From Clostridium sp. 1001275B_160808_H3 (lineage in GTDB: Bacteria > Bacillota > Clostridia > Clostridiales > Clostridiaceae), in assembly GCF_015550425.1 (NCBI RefSeq), contig NZ_JADNAT010000012.1, positions 1 through 64,000 of the forward strand: a DNA stretch of 64,000 nt. Direction: 5' to 3'. The position numbers were made by a program, and so were the translations under genes. Under the pieces are notes generated by a model. That model made no database searches, was not told the DNA's origin, and saw nothing but the letters and a program-made list of their open reading frames with translations. Of this stretch, positions 8,197-18,577 are shown piece by piece (the first letter of the stretch is position 1; the number at the start of each line of letters is the position of its first letter).

Positions 8197-9024
8197 TTAT
8201 TTATATATAAACTTTAAAACATTACTATAATCATGGTATGAAAATGATATTCCTTTATATTTATACTCTTTTTTTATTTTTCTCCAATCACTCTTTAATG
8301 CATCATATCCTTTGTAATAATAAGTAGTATTATCTGTAACACCATATTTATCATTCGGTGCTTGTGTTTCTGCTATTATATTAATCTTCTTATTATACAT
8401 TTTACTTAAGTTAACTTCATCTTTTATATTTTTCACCGGCTTTTCTATATTATAATTCATTACAGCTATTTCATCCGAATTAATTATTATTTGTTCTATA
8501 ATATCTTTTTCTAACCAGTATGGTATAACATTGATTAATTCTAAATCAGACTTCTTACAATATGAATATGACTTATGAAGCATCTTTATATATTCATCTT
8601 CATCCCATCCTTCATCTAATGTCCAAGGTTCTACATCTAGCACTATTGCTTTAATCTTTAAATCATTATCAACTTTTTCATTATAATCATTTATAAATTC
8701 TATTCTTTTAATAAACTTATTTACATCTTTATACCAATTTGCATCTCCAGTTAAAAAGTATACCTCTGCTTGAGTATTAGATTTAATATTTTCTATAAAT
8801 CCACTAATTTCATCAACTGTTAATCCTGATAAGTTTTGATAAACTGTAGATATATTTAGATCATTAATAACCTTATACATATTGCCTAAATCATTATTTT
8901 TTATTACTTTAGTACTCCAAGAAAAAATACTAGTATTTTTTATGTTCATAATAGATAAACTATATATAGTAGTTAATATAATTATAATGATAATTATTGA
9001 GACTATTAATTTTATTATCTTCAC
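8197..9024 (-). CDS. Secreted or anchored protein with a TIM-barrel hydrolase look
   Basis: 275 aa with a GTG start after GGGAGGAG. The N-terminus is a single strong hydrophobic segment (residues 3-26). The rest suggests a glycosidase-type barrel: YFLTGDANWY, then KAIVLDVEPWTLDEGW with an acidic D-x-E pair like the barrel-strand-4 motif of GH18-type enzymes, VIPYWLE, AVMNYN, IIAETQ and FSYHD. I cannot assign a family or a substrate. It acts outside the membrane. It is convergent with sodA and followed by the element-A hairpin. Confidence 0.6.
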   Translation of the reverse strand: MKIIKLIVSIIIIIIILTTIYSLSIMNIKNTSIFSWSTKVIKNNDLGNMYKVINDLNISTVYQNLSGLTVDEISGFIENIKSNTQAEVYFLTGDANWYKDVNKFIKRIEFINDYNEKVDNDLKIKAIVLDVEPWTLDEGWDEDEYIKMLHKSYSYCKKSDLELINVIPYWLEKDIIEQIIINSDEIAVMNYNIEKPVKNIKDEVNLSKMYNKKINIIAETQAPNDKYGVTDNTTYYYKGYDALKSDWRKIKKEYKYKGISFSYHDYSNVLKFIYK

Positions 9025-9056
9025 TAGACTCCTCCCATTTATCTTTATAAATTATT

Positions 9057-9094
9057 TAACAGGCTTAAGGATTTTATTATCCTTAAGCCTGTTA
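9057..9094. terminator. Hairpin terminator after the sugar-ABC ATPase gene
   Basis: 14-bp perfect stem TAACAGGCTTAAGG/CCTTAAGCCTGTTA between the ATPase gene end (9136) and the start of the next gene. T-tracts are weak on both sides. Confidence 0.6.
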
Positions 9095-9135
9095 TCTTTA
9101 ATTACTATATTATATTTTAAATTTACTAATTTATA

Positions 9136-10245
9136 CTAGAATATTGTATTTTGCTCTTCTTTATCAAATAAATGAATTTTATTGGAATCAAATCCAAATT
9201 CTATTGAATCTCCAATCTTATAATCAACACCTGTTCTAGATTTAATTATAAAGTTTGCTCCATCCTTTTTAACGTGAATATATGTTTCTGCACCTAAGTT
9301 TTCTTTTAAATCAACTTCTCCTTTGAAAGTAACAACTCCTTCAGCTGCTAGCTCTTCCTTTGAATGATATATATTCTCTGGTCTTACACCAACTATAACT
9401 TCTAAGTTTTCAGCATTCTTTTCTTTTACTATCTTAGCCTTTTCAGTTGGAATCTCGATTAATTTATCAAATACTTTAACATAGTTTTTGCCATCCTTAA
9501 CAAGGTTTTGTCCGTATGTCATATTCATTTGAGGACTTCCTATAAATCCTGCAACGAAAAGATTTGCTGGATGGTTATATATTTCAGTTGGTGAAGCAAC
9601 TTGTTGGATAACTCCATCCTTCATAACAACTATTCTTGTTCCTAAAGTCATTGCTTCTGTTTGGTCATGTGTTACATATATAAATGTAGTATTTAATTTA
9701 TTATATAACTTTGAAATTTCTATTCTCATTTGAACTCTTAATTTAGCATCAAGGTTTGATAAAGGCTCGTCCATTAAGAATACTTTAGGACTTCTAACTA
9801 TAGCTCTTCCCATAGCAACTCTTTGTCTTTGTCCACCTGATAAAGCCTTTGGCTTTCTATCTAAAAGATGTTCTATATCTAGTATCTTTGCTGCTTCTCT
9901 AACTTTAGTATCTATTTCTTGCTTTGGTAACTTTCTAAGCTTTAATCCAAACGCCATATTTTCATATACTGTCATATGAGGATATAATGCATAGTTTTGG
10001 AAAACCATCGCTATATCTCTGTCTTTTGGAGCTACATCATTAACTAACTTATCATCTATGTATAATTCTCCTCCAGATATTTCTTCTAATCCAGCAATCA
10101 TTCTTAGTGTAGTTGACTTACCACATCCTGATGGTCCAACGAAAACTATAAATTCTCTGTCCTCAATATCTAAATTGAAATCTTGAACTGCCTTAAATCC
10201 ATTTTCATATACTTTTTGAATATTTTTCAAACTTAAACCTGCCAT
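9136..10245 (-). CDS. Multiple-sugar ABC transporter ATPase (MsmX/UgpC type)
   Basis: 369 aa. Cytosolic ATPase that powers carbohydrate importers. Walker [11 protein letters not shown]-loop [24 protein letters not shown], signature [17 protein letters not shown] and Walker [17 protein letters not shown] are followed by an OB-type regulatory domain with VGVRPENIY, as in MalK/UgpC. No permease or binding protein is adjacent. In Firmicutes such a solitary ATPase usually serves several sugar transporters. An upstream in-frame TTG lies within the GGAGGAG site, so the ATG at 10245 is the start. Confidence 0.93.
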   Translation of the reverse strand: MAGLSLKNIQKVYENGFKAVQDFNLDIEDREFIVFVGPSGCGKSTTLRMIAGLEEISGGELYIDDKLVNDVAPKDRDIAMVFQNYALYPHMTVYENMAFGLKLRKLPKQEIDTKVREAAKILDIEHLLDRKPKALSGGQRQRVAMGRAIVRSPKVFLMDEPLSNLDAKLRVQMRIEISKLYNKLNTTFIYVTHDQTEAMTLGTRIVVMKDGVIQQVASPTEIYNHPANLFVAGFIGSPQMNMTYGQNLVKDGKNYVKVFDKLIEIPTEKAKIVKEKNAENLEVIVGVRPENIYHSKEELAAEGVVTFKGEVDLKENLGAETYIHVKKDGANFIIKSRTGVDYKIGDSIEFGFDSNKIHLFDKEEQNTIF

Positions 10246-10269
10246 AATCTTCTCCTCCAAATTTATATA

Positions 10270-10746
10270 TTAATAAAACGCTAATGGATTAACTCTTTTA
10301 ATTAAATTTGTTAAGTTTTCATCCATAGCCAATTGAAATCCTACAACACCTTTAGATGTTTTTGCCATATAAACCATGTTTTTTAATCCAGACTCTTCTA
10401 AATAAGCTTTAACAATTTTACTGTTACTCTTGTCCATTCTTTCTGAACTTTTAACACTTGATATTTCTCTAATATTAAAACTTCCTATTTCTGTTCTTTT
10501 ACTCTTATTCATTATCTTGAATATTACTAATTCATCTCCTGTAAGCTCATATTCATATTCAACTATAAGCTTCCTAGACAAAATGAAGACTCCTAAGTAT
10601 ATTAGCCCAAAAACTACTGCAAACACCAAATTCAACATTGCTGCAAACAATATTGCAAAAATTAACGAAACCTTAGATAAAATATTTAATATCTTTTCTA
10701 AACTTCCATAATCTTTAGTTTGAAACTGTTCATAAAAGCACTCCAT
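10270..10746 (-). CDS. Membrane protein of unknown function
   Basis: 158 aa. Two adjacent hydrophobic segments (about residues 20-58) form a hairpin, followed by a C-terminal soluble domain of mixed strand and helix (YEYELTGDELVIFKIMNKSKRTEI) that resembles small bacterial PH-like domains. That resemblance is by eye only. It is 24 bp upstream of the sugar-ABC ATPase gene and may be co-transcribed with it. Ribosome binding site GGGGG/GAGGT before the ATG. No function assigned. Confidence 0.65.
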   Translation of the reverse strand: MECFYEQFQTKDYGSLEKILNILSKVSLIFAILFAAMLNLVFAVVFGLIYLGVFILSRKLIVEYEYELTGDELVIFKIMNKSKRTEIGSFNIREISSVKSSERMDKSNSKIVKAYLEESGLKNMVYMAKTSKGVVGFQLAMDENLTNLIKRVNPLAFY

Positions 10747-10912
10747 ACCTCAACCCCCTTATTGAATATCGTTTACAAAGGTTTATGGTTTTATTATAAT
10801 ATCTTTTTTATTTATTTCAATATTATTATCCTTAATACATATTTTTCTTAAATTATGACTAATAAAAAATTAAATATATTGTGATATTTCACAAATAAAA
10901 TAATTTTGAATA

Positions 10913-10947
10913 AAAAAATATAGTAAGCAGAAACTTACTATATTTTT
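10913..10947. terminator. Terminator after helD
   Basis: 14-bp stem AAAAATATAGTAAG/CTTACTATATTTTT with loop CAGAAA, 56 bp beyond the helD stop. Confidence 0.8.
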
Positions 10948-11002
10948 CGAACTATCTTTATATATACTTTTCTAATTTAAATATCTAACACTTTTATAAG
11001 AC

Positions 11003-13102
11003 TTATCTTACCTTAACAACTGATAATCTATGCAATGCCCTAGTACACATTATATATTTAATTAAATTGTCGGTATTTTCATCAAAATCAACAATTATTA
11101 CAGCATCAAATTCTAACCCCTTAGCATAATAAGATGGTATTAATACCTTTCCACCCTTATACACTACATCTCCACCATTGAATGCCAATATACTTGTATA
11201 CTTTTTAAGTTCTGGAGATATAAGGTTTAATTCTTCTTTTCCTTTTGTTATTATTGCTATATTTTCATATTTTTCTTCTTGATAATCCTCTAATAAATTT
11301 AATACTACATCTATTAAATCTTCTTCATCATCTTTTGAAACTGTTGTTTCTAATACATCAAACTCACCTTTTCTTACAAATGGAACAACTGCATTTTCAT
11401 CTAAAAGCTTACTTGCATATTCCATTATTTGATAAGTTGATCTATAGCTCTTCTTTAATTCAAACAAACTAAAAAATCCACCAAAGACTTCTTTTAATTT
11501 AAGCATAGCAGGTACTTCTTCCGCTTTCATAAGTCTTTGATTTGAATCTCCAACGATAGTATAACTCCTACATCCTGTTAACTCTTTTAAAACTAGGAAC
11601 TGTAGCATATTATAATCCTGAGCTTCATCAATAACTATATGTTTTATTTCAGTATAAGATTTTTTCCCATCTAATTTTATCATTAAATATAAGATACCAG
11701 CTAAATCTAAATATGAAAGAGTTTCGATATTTAAAAATCCTTTATATATATCTATAATGCTTTCATTTTCTATCCAATTTTCTATTTCAGCCTTAGATTT
11801 CATAACTTCTCTTACTATATCTCTTATCGCAATTCTTCTTCTGAATTCAATATTATTTTCTTCAATTACTAACTCTTCAGCAGATAGCTTTGATTTTTCT
11901 TCTTGTGCCTTTAAATTGATTTCTCTTACTTTTTCGTCTCTCTTATCTTTTATCTTTGAAAATAATATTCTCTTTATTTTTTGACTTCGTCTAAATATAG
12001 GCATATATTTATAATGCTTCTCAAAAAGCTCTTCTATTTCATCTATAGAAACTATTTCTTCATCTAAAAATCTTACTGTATCTATTTCAAAATAATTTTC
12101 TTCAATATCTTCTATTTTTTTATTAAGAGCTTCTATGAATCTATTTGATGACTTATATCTTATATCTTCAATTATTTCTTCATTACCTTTTAATACTTGT
12201 TCTAAATAAGATGTTATATCTCTTACAGGTTCATTTAATCCTATTTCTTTATATGCGAAAGATAAAAATGTTTCGTTAATAACTGCTGTTTCGCCTAAAT
12301 TAGGTAATACCTCTGAAATATAATCCATGAATATGTCATTTGGTCCCAAAATAAGAACTTTATCTGTTAATTGCTCCCTAAAATTATATAAAAGATATGC
12401 AATTCTATGAAGAGCTATAGTAGTTTTTCCTGAACCTGCAACTCCATTTACAACCACAGCTTTGTTTCTATCAGCTCTTATTATTTCATCTTGTTCTTTT
12501 TGTATCGTATTTACAATATCTTTAAGTTTTTCTCCTGAATTTGATGACAGAACCATTTGTAATATCTCATCTTGTATATTTATATCAGAATCAAAATACC
12601 CCTCTAATTTAGCCCTTTTTACAATTAATTGTCTTCTTGATAATATATCTACTGGAATTTCTCCTTGTGGGCTTTTATAGCTAGTTTCTCCAATCATTCC
12701 TTTATAAAATAAAGATGCAACTGGTGCTCTCCAATCCACTATTACAGGATCATAACTTCCTTCTGGAGTTAATCCATATCTACCTATATATAACTCTTCA
12801 GAATATCCATCATCTATAAACCCAACTTTTCCAAAGTATGGTGACTCTTTAAGTTTAACAAATTCTCCTAGTTTTTTATCTATCATTTTGTATGATTCTT
12901 CTTTAATATATCTTTCGTGATCAAAATACTCCATTAACTTATCTTCATCATCTCTATATTCTTCGATATATTTTTTTCTATAATCAAGTATATATTCTGA
13001 AATACTTTTTCTCTTCTCTATATATTTTAAAGTTTCTTCACTAAGAATATTTAATGTATTTTTTAAGTTATCCTCTTCTTTTAATAATTCTATTTTATCC
13101 AA
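11003..13102 (-). CDS. helD: HelD-like SF1 helicase, RNA polymerase recycling factor
   Basis: 699 aa. UvrD-related superfamily 1 ATPase. B. subtilis HelD releases stalled RNA polymerase from DNA. An N-terminal coiled coil is followed by GRYGLTPEG/DWRAPVASLFY, Walker A GVAGSGKTTIALHR, IDEAQDYNMLQF, VGDSNQRL and LKKSYRST. ESLARGE C-terminal motifs are reduced to AKGLEFDAVII. An ATG-started frame extends upstream to 13189, but its first 29 residues look non-coding. A TTG at 13102 follows AAGGGGG at good spacing and lies just below a promoter, so I use it. Confidence 0.88.
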   Translation of the reverse strand: MDKIELLKEEDNLKNTLNILSEETLKYIEKRKSISEYILDYRKKYIEEYRDDEDKLMEYFDHERYIKEESYKMIDKKLGEFVKLKESPYFGKVGFIDDGYSEELYIGRYGLTPEGSYDPVIVDWRAPVASLFYKGMIGETSYKSPQGEIPVDILSRRQLIVKRAKLEGYFDSDINIQDEILQMVLSSNSGEKLKDIVNTIQKEQDEIIRADRNKAVVVNGVAGSGKTTIALHRIAYLLYNFREQLTDKVLILGPNDIFMDYISEVLPNLGETAVINETFLSFAYKEIGLNEPVRDITSYLEQVLKGNEEIIEDIRYKSSNRFIEALNKKIEDIEENYFEIDTVRFLDEEIVSIDEIEELFEKHYKYMPIFRRSQKIKRILFSKIKDKRDEKVREINLKAQEEKSKLSAEELVIEENNIEFRRRIAIRDIVREVMKSKAEIENWIENESIIDIYKGFLNIETLSYLDLAGILYLMIKLDGKKSYTEIKHIVIDEAQDYNMLQFLVLKELTGCRSYTIVGDSNQRLMKAEEVPAMLKLKEVFGGFFSLFELKKSYRSTYQIMEYASKLLDENAVVPFVRKGEFDVLETTVSKDDEEDLIDVVLNLLEDYQEEKYENIAIITKGKEELNLISPELKKYTSILAFNGGDVVYKGGKVLIPSYYAKGLEFDAVIIVDFDENTDNLIKYIMCTRALHRLSVVKVR

Positions 13103-13127
13103 GAGCTGATCCCCCTTTGATTTTAAA

Positions 13128-13155
13128 TTTATATTATTAAGAAAGAGTGTAACAA
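13128..13155 (-). promoter_or_regulatory. Probable helD promoter
   Basis: TTGTTA (13150-13155), 16 bp, TATAAA (13128-13133) on the minus strand. Its position favours the TTG start of helD at 13102. Confidence 0.5.
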
Positions 13156-13200
13156 CAAATCCTGTACACCCTTTCATTAATTTATCCATTTTACGTTATT

Positions 13201-15120
13201 TTAAACTTCTGTAATCTCTTCTACGTCTATAACTTCATTTGAATCTTCAACTTTTTTCTTTTTCTTATCTCTTAATTCTGGATACTTATCATAAACAAAT
13301 TCCATAAATTCGTCACCAAATATAGTTTCTTTTTCTAATAGATACTCTGAAATTTTATCAAGTAAATCTCTATTTTCCTTTAATAACTTTCTAGTATTTT
13401 CATGACAAGTTTTTATTATTCTTAGTATTTCTTCATCTACTAAAGTTGAAGTTTCATCACTACATTCTCTTACTGCTCTTCCATCTAGATATCTATTTTG
13501 AACAGATTCTAAGGCCATCATATCAAATTTATCTGTCATTCCATAAATAGTAACCATACTTCTAGCAGTTTGTGTAGCTCTCTCTATATCATTTGAAGCT
13601 CCTGTTGAAACTAAATTAAATACTTCTTCTTCAGCAGATCTACCACCTAGCATAACCATTATTTGACTTGTTAATTCATCTCTTGATACTAAGTATTTTT
13701 CTTCTTCTGGTAATTGCATTGTGTATCCTAATGCTCCCATCGTTCTAGGAACAATAGTTATCTTATGAACTGGATCTGTTTTTTCTAATAATGCAGCAAC
13801 AAGCGCATGACCTACTTCATGGAATGCCACTACTCTCTTTTCCATAGGAGATAGAATTCTATCTTTCTTTTCTTTACCTGCTATTATAACTTCTACAGCT
13901 TCTCTTAAATCTTCTTGCATTACAAATTCTCTACCATGCTTTACAGCTCTTAAAGCTGCTTCATTTACTATATTAGCAAGATCTGCTCCTACTGCTCCAG
14001 GAGTGCTTTTTGCAATTTCTTGTAAGTCTACATCATCTCCAAGTTTTACTCCTTTAGAGTGAACTTTTAGTATATCTATTCTTCCTTTTAAATCCGGTCT
14101 ATCTACTATTACTCTTCTATCAAATCTTCCTGGTCTTAATAACGCCTTATCTAATATTTCTGGTCTATTTGTAGCTGCTAAAACAACTATTGCTTTAGTT
14201 GAATCAAATCCATCCATTTGCGTTAATAATTGATTTAGTGTTTGTTCTCTTTCATCATTTGTTTGAATTTGAGAATCTCTACTTTTACCTATAGAATCTA
14301 CCTCATCTATAAATATGATACACGGAGCATTCTTTTCTGCTTCTTGGAAAAGATCCCTTACTTTCGCTGCTCCCATTCCCGCAAACATCTCTACAAAGTT
14401 TGATCCTGATATTGATAAAAATGGAACATTTGCTTCGCCCGCTACTGCTTTTGCTAATAATGTCTTTCCCGTTCCTGGAGGACCAACTAAAAGAGCTCCT
14501 TTAGGAAGTTTAGCACCTATTTCTGTGTACTTACTAGCATTATTTAAATAATCTATTATCTCTTTTAATGATTCTTTAGCTTCATCTTGCCCTGCCACAT
14601 CATCAAAAGTTATTTTTATATCATTTTCTTTATAGATTTTTGCATTACTTTTTCCCATTCCCATCCCCATCATAGGAGATGATCCCATTTTTCTACCAAT
14701 TCTTCCAGCTATAAATCTAAATATAAAGAAAAGTATTATCGGCATTACTATCCAATTTAGAATAAAGTCTACTATAAAATTATTTTGTACAGGCTCACCT
14801 TTAAACTCTACTCCAGATTCATTTAAAATATTTATTAAATTAGGATCATCAACATTGCCAGTATATAATAATTTTCCTGTTTCTTTAGTATTTTCATCAC
14901 TTTTAGGCAGTATTTTTATTTCTGTAGATGAAATTACAACACTTTCTACTTGCTTATTTTCTACCATATTTAAAAATTCATTATAACTTATTTCTCGAGT
15001 TGTCATAAGATTTTTAGTCGAAGTGAATGCGTATAAAAACAGAAATGCCATTACTGCATAGAATAATGTATGCTGCTTTTTATTATTGTTATTATTTTCT
15101 TCTGTATTCTTATTTTCCAT
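13201..15120 (-). CDS. ftsH: FtsH-family membrane AAA protease (paralogue-type)
   Basis: 639 aa. Zinc-dependent ATP-driven protease. Two membrane segments (about 17-36 and 118-142), AAA Walker A GPPGTGKT, Walker [16 protein letters not shown] arginine region RPGRFDRRV, protease motif HEVGHALV. Departures from the canonical protein are visible: the pore loop reads MFAGMG where FVG is usual, and the zinc motif has V for A. It is co-directional with lepB and a DUF3006 gene rather than tilS-hpt, so it is probably a second, specialised FtsH. Confidence 0.9.
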   Translation of the reverse strand: MENKNTEENNNNNKKQHTLFYAVMAFLFLYAFTSTKNLMTTREISYNEFLNMVENKQVESVVISSTEIKILPKSDENTKETGKLLYTGNVDDPNLINILNESGVEFKGEPVQNNFIVDFILNWIVMPIILFFIFRFIAGRIGRKMGSSPMMGMGMGKSNAKIYKENDIKITFDDVAGQDEAKESLKEIIDYLNNASKYTEIGAKLPKGALLVGPPGTGKTLLAKAVAGEANVPFLSISGSNFVEMFAGMGAAKVRDLFQEAEKNAPCIIFIDEVDSIGKSRDSQIQTNDEREQTLNQLLTQMDGFDSTKAIVVLAATNRPEILDKALLRPGRFDRRVIVDRPDLKGRIDILKVHSKGVKLGDDVDLQEIAKSTPGAVGADLANIVNEAALRAVKHGREFVMQEDLREAVEVIIAGKEKKDRILSPMEKRVVAFHEVGHALVAALLEKTDPVHKITIVPRTMGALGYTMQLPEEEKYLVSRDELTSQIMVMLGGRSAEEEVFNLVSTGASNDIERATQTARSMVTIYGMTDKFDMMALESVQNRYLDGRAVRECSDETSTLVDEEILRIIKTCHENTRKLLKENRDLLDKISEYLLEKETIFGDEFMEFVYDKYPELRDKKKKKVEDSNEVIDVEEITEV

Positions 15121-15142
15121 TGCTCTTCCTTTCCTTGTATAT

Positions 15143-15721
15143 CTATTTTATTTTACCAATTTGATCAAAAGGATACACTTTTATTTGAGCTTTGCCACTT
15201 ATATCTTCTCCATCAATATATGGATTAATCCAGTACCTAGAGTCTTTTGACCAAAGTCTGTTATCTCCTAAGAAGAAGTATTTTCCTTCGGGTACTTCAT
15301 ACTCTCCATTAAAATTGTCTTCAGCACCTATATAATCTTCTTGTAACTCTTCTCCATTTACAAATACCTTACCATTTTCTATTTTTATTTTATCTCCTGG
15401 TAATCCTATTAACCTTTTTATTAATGACTCTTGAAGCTCTTCTGAGTTGAATACTATAATATCCCCTCGTTTAAGCTTTTCTAAATTATATACTCGTGTA
15501 ACAAAAAGTCTATCTCCAACATTCAATGTAGGTACCATTGATTCTGATGGAATTAAAACTTTAAATAATAGAAATTTATTTATAAGAAAAGCTAATATTA
15601 TAGCTGAAACTATTGGAATTCCCCATTCACTAATAAAATTTTTTTTAGAATCACTATCTTTCTTACCTTCTTCTATATCAATTCCTTCATTTATATTATT
15701 ACTCTCACTCATTCTTCCCAT
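15143..15721 (-). CDS. lepB: Signal peptidase I
   Basis: 192 aa. Membrane-bound serine/lysine protease that removes signal peptides after Sec export. One N-terminal membrane segment (about 31-50), box B with catalytic serine in LIPSESMVPTLNVGDR, lysine region LIKRLIGLPGDK, and boxes D/E GDNRLWSKDSRYW. It overlaps the DUF3006 gene by 13 bp and is 22 bp before ftsH, so the three form an operon. A second ATG nine bases in (MSESNN) has better ribosome-site spacing and may be the true start. Confidence 0.93.
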   Translation of the reverse strand: MGRMSESNNINEGIDIEEGKKDSDSKKNFISEWGIPIVSAIILAFLINKFLLFKVLIPSESMVPTLNVGDRLFVTRVYNLEKLKRGDIIVFNSEELQESLIKRLIGLPGDKIKIENGKVFVNGEELQEDYIGAEDNFNGEYEVPEGKYFFLGDNRLWSKDSRYWINPYIDGEDISGKAQIKVYPFDQIGKIK

Positions 15722-15933
15722 AATCCTTTCATCATAGTATTAATACTTTCACGTCTTAATTTAGTAGCTTTTTCATCTATAAAATAGAAGTTATCTTTTT
15801 TAATTAAAATATCCCCTTCTTTTACACTTCCTATTATATCACTTTTTTTGACATTAATTAAATTATCATATTCTATCTCTAACACAACATAATCGCTCTC
15901 AATTCTATCAACTATATATTCCTTTTTCTCCAT
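15709..15933 (-). CDS. DUF3006 family protein
   Basis: 74 aa. KEYIVDRIESDYVVLEIE and the KEGDILI motif fit DUF3006 (small beta-rich proteins, function unknown, often next to extracellular processing genes). The start is the ATG at 15933 after CAGGAGC. A GTG further upstream lies in a second ribosome-site-like stretch. First gene of the operon with lepB and ftsH, which hints at a link with protein export or turnover. Confidence 0.75.
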   Translation of the reverse strand: MEKKEYIVDRIESDYVVLEIEYDNLINVKKSDIIGSVKEGDILIKKDNFYFIDEKATKLRRESINTMMKGLWEE

Positions 15934-16024
15934 AATGCTCCTGTTATTACTCACCTCGCTTTTTTAGCTTATATTCTAGTATATCATATTTGTTGAAAAT
16001 TTAAATAGAATATATATTATTAAA

Positions 16025-16055
16025 AATAGGGTAAATGATTTTCATTTACCCTATT
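16025..16055. terminator. Terminator after lysA
   Basis: 14-bp perfect stem AATAGGGTAAATGA/TCATTTACCCTATT with TTT loop, 14 bp beyond the lysA stop. Confidence 0.85.
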
Positions 16056-16068
16056 ATTTATACTAATA

Positions 16069-17361
16069 TTATACTTCATTAATTAATAATTCTTCATAAT
16101 TTTGTCTTTTACATACAACTTTTGCTTCACCATTTCTTACAAATACAACTGCTGGTCTTAAATTTTTATTATATCCACTAGCCATAGAAAATCCATATGC
16201 TCCAGTTGATAGAACTGCAAGTATATCTCCACTTTCTGCTTCTTGAAGGTTTATATCTTGTAATAAAATATCTCCAGATTCACAACACTTACCAGCTACC
16301 GTAACTTTATCCTCCATACTTTCACTTGCTTTATTAGCTACTATAGCCTCATATTTTGCTTCATATAAAGCAGGTCTTATATTATCTGTCATGCCACCAT
16401 CTACAGCTAAATATTTCCTTACTCCTGGTATTTCCTTAATTGATCCTATATTATATAAAGTTGTTCCTGCATTAGCTACAATTGATCTTCCTGGTTCTAT
16501 TGTCAAAATAGGTTTTTTAAGTGATAATTTACTGCACACTTCATTAACTCTATTTAATATAGTATCACAATATTCTTTTGTTTCTTTTGGCTTATCGCCT
16601 TCTGAATAATAAATTCCAAATCCTCCACCTAAATCTAATTCTTCAATCATATAACCTGTTTCTTGTCTTATAGTATTTATAAAATTTATCATCACTTCTG
16701 ATGCATCACCAAATGGCTCAGTCTCAAAAATTTGTGATCCTATATGACAATGAAGCCCTACTAATTCTATATTTTGTAATTCTAAAGCTTTCTTTACAGC
16801 ATCCATTATTATATTACCTACTGGTGCAAATCCAAACTTTGAATCTATCTGTCCAGTTTTAATATAGTCATGAGTATGAGCTTCTATTCCTGGTGTAAGT
16901 CTTAAATAAATCTTTTGAATCTTATTATACCTTTCGGATATTTCATTTATCTTTGCCATTTCCCATAGATTATCTACTATAAACCTTCCTACTCCCAATT
17001 TAATTCCAAGCTCTATTTCTTCTAAAGTCTTATTGTTCCCATGAAAATATATCTTCTCCATAGGAAAGTTAGCCCTATATGCTGTATATAGTTCACCCCC
17101 AGAAACAACGTCTAAATAAAGCCCTTCTTGATCTATAAGCCTGCACATTTCTAATGTCAAAAATGATTTTCCTGCAAAAGCTACTCTATTATTCTCAGAA
17201 TTAACCTTAAAATATTTTATATAATCCCTACAATTATCTATTAAAAGTTGTTCATCCATTACATACAACGGTGTTCCATAATCTTTTACTAAATCCCTTG
17301 CCTTTACGCCCCCAATTACTAAATCATTTTCTTCTATTTTGCTTGCCCCAAATAATCTCAT
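16069..17361 (-). CDS. lysA: Diaminopimelate decarboxylase
   Basis: 430 aa. PLP enzyme that makes lysine from meso-diaminopimelate, the last step of lysine synthesis. Fold type III motifs are clear: YVMDEQLLIDNCRDY, AGKSFLTLEM with the probable PLP lysine, GLHCHIGSQI, LDLGGGFGIYY, EPGRSIVANAGTT, and GKCCESGDILLQD with the active-site cysteine. A lysine riboswitch and an intrinsic terminator precede it (17392-17669), so the gene should be shut down by lysine. Monocistronic, with its own terminator at 16025-16055. Confidence 0.95.
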   Translation of the reverse strand: MRLFGASKIEENDLVIGGVKARDLVKDYGTPLYVMDEQLLIDNCRDYIKYFKVNSENNRVAFAGKSFLTLEMCRLIDQEGLYLDVVSGGELYTAYRANFPMEKIYFHGNNKTLEEIELGIKLGVGRFIVDNLWEMAKINEISERYNKIQKIYLRLTPGIEAHTHDYIKTGQIDSKFGFAPVGNIIMDAVKKALELQNIELVGLHCHIGSQIFETEPFGDASEVMINFINTIRQETGYMIEELDLGGGFGIYYSEGDKPKETKEYCDTILNRVNEVCSKLSLKKPILTIEPGRSIVANAGTTLYNIGSIKEIPGVRKYLAVDGGMTDNIRPALYEAKYEAIVANKASESMEDKVTVAGKCCESGDILLQDINLQEAESGDILAVLSTGAYGFSMASGYNKNLRPAVVFVRNGEAKVVCKRQNYEELLINEV

Positions 17362-17391
17362 ATAATCTCCTCCAAATATACTTTCATTAAT

Positions 17392-17669
17392 TATAAAATA
17401 AAACCACTATGGTTATCCATAGTGGCAGATTTCCTTAAGTGAAATTAAAGCTATAAAATATTTAGCATATAATAATAAAATTAATAATTTATAATTATTG
17501 CCTGTAGCTCTCCACTTTCGTGACAGTTGCACACATGTTATATGTACAACCAAAAATAGATTCTTGCAATAATCTATTTCTTCGGCTATTAATCCTTTCT
17601 TTATAAATCATCACTTTGCAAAGCTCATTATAAATACTATTAATAACAGCACCTCTACCCTGATAATTA
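17392..17669 (-). promoter_or_regulatory. Lysine riboswitch (L box) with terminator, upstream of lysA
   Basis: On the minus strand the conserved core appears in order: GAGGTGC, AGAAAGG, GCCGAAG, GGTTG, CTGTCACGAAAGTGG, AGAGCTAC. P1 outer strands TAATTAT (17662-17668 region) and ATAATTA (17491-17498) pair. Expression platform: CCACTATGG hairpin 17404-17425 followed by TTTTATTTT. A TATAAT -10 lies at 17682-17687. Lysine binding is expected to favour termination. Confidence 0.9.
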
Positions 17670-17738
17670 GCCATATATATTATTATACATCTTTTGTTAT
17701 ATTATTCTACAACTTTATGAATTTATAAATTATTAATT

Positions 17739-18416
17739 TTAATTTTGATCTCTATATTTATCCATTAGGCTTCCCATCACATCGCCAGATGGTGGTGGAG
17801 TATATGTTATTGCATTTGCCCCAGCCTCTATAGTTCTCATTATAGTTTCTTCTGTCGGTCCACCAGTTGCAATTATCGGGAATGTAGGAAATTGCTCTCT
17901 TATTTTCCTCACAATGTTAGGTGTATTCTTACCTCCAGAAACATTTAATATTGTTGCCCCAGATCCAATCCTTTCAGCAACATTTTCACATTCAGAAACT
18001 ACAGTTACAATTACAGGAATATCTATAGTTTCTCGTATTTTTTCTATAATTTCATTTGCTGTAGGAGCATTTACAACTACTCCCATTGCACCTTTAAATT
18101 CTGCATCTAAAGCCAAATTAACTACTCTTTTCCCTTGAGTTATTCCGCCACCTACACCACAAAATACAGGTACATCTGCTGCCATAACTAAGGCTTGTGT
18201 TATAAGTGGTTGAGGAGTAAAGGGATATACTGCTATTATAGCATCAGCATTGGTATTTCTTATTATGGCAACATCTGTAGTAAATAATAATGACTTTATT
18301 CTTTTTCCAAATATTTTTATTCCACTACAATCTCTTATACAAGAAGGTACTTCTATAACATGACTTCTTAATAATCCTTTTATCTCTGGTACTTGTTTAA
18401 TTTTCTTCCCATCCAT
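17739..18416 (-). CDS. TIM-barrel phosphate-binding-type protein of unknown function
   Basis: 225 aa. Repeated beta-strand/Gly-rich turns suggest a (beta/alpha)8 barrel of the ThiG/IGPS phosphate-binding kind: VFCGVGGGITQGKR, VVVNAPTANEIIEKI, ILNVSGGKNTPNIVRKI and a phosphate-type motif IIATGGPTEETIMRTIEAGANAITYTPP. No catalytic residues can be assigned with confidence. Related clostridial proteins are often called just hydrolase. AGGAGGAG ribosome binding site. Separate from lysA because the riboswitch promoter lies between them. Confidence 0.65.
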   Translation of the reverse strand: MDGKKIKQVPEIKGLLRSHVIEVPSCIRDCSGIKIFGKRIKSLLFTTDVAIIRNTNADAIIAVYPFTPQPLITQALVMAADVPVFCGVGGGITQGKRVVNLALDAEFKGAMGVVVNAPTANEIIEKIRETIDIPVIVTVVSECENVAERIGSGATILNVSGGKNTPNIVRKIREQFPTFPIIATGGPTEETIMRTIEAGANAITYTPPPSGDVMGSLMDKYRDQN

Positions 18417-18577
18417 ACCAAACTCCTCCTATTTTATATTTAACTCTAATTTTTTTAAGCTATAATTATATTATACTACCTCAAATATATATTAAGATAC
18501 ATATAACTAAATAATTTTATTAGATTAATTCATTTTTATCAATATATTTATTTTAATTTTTAACATAAATAATAATT

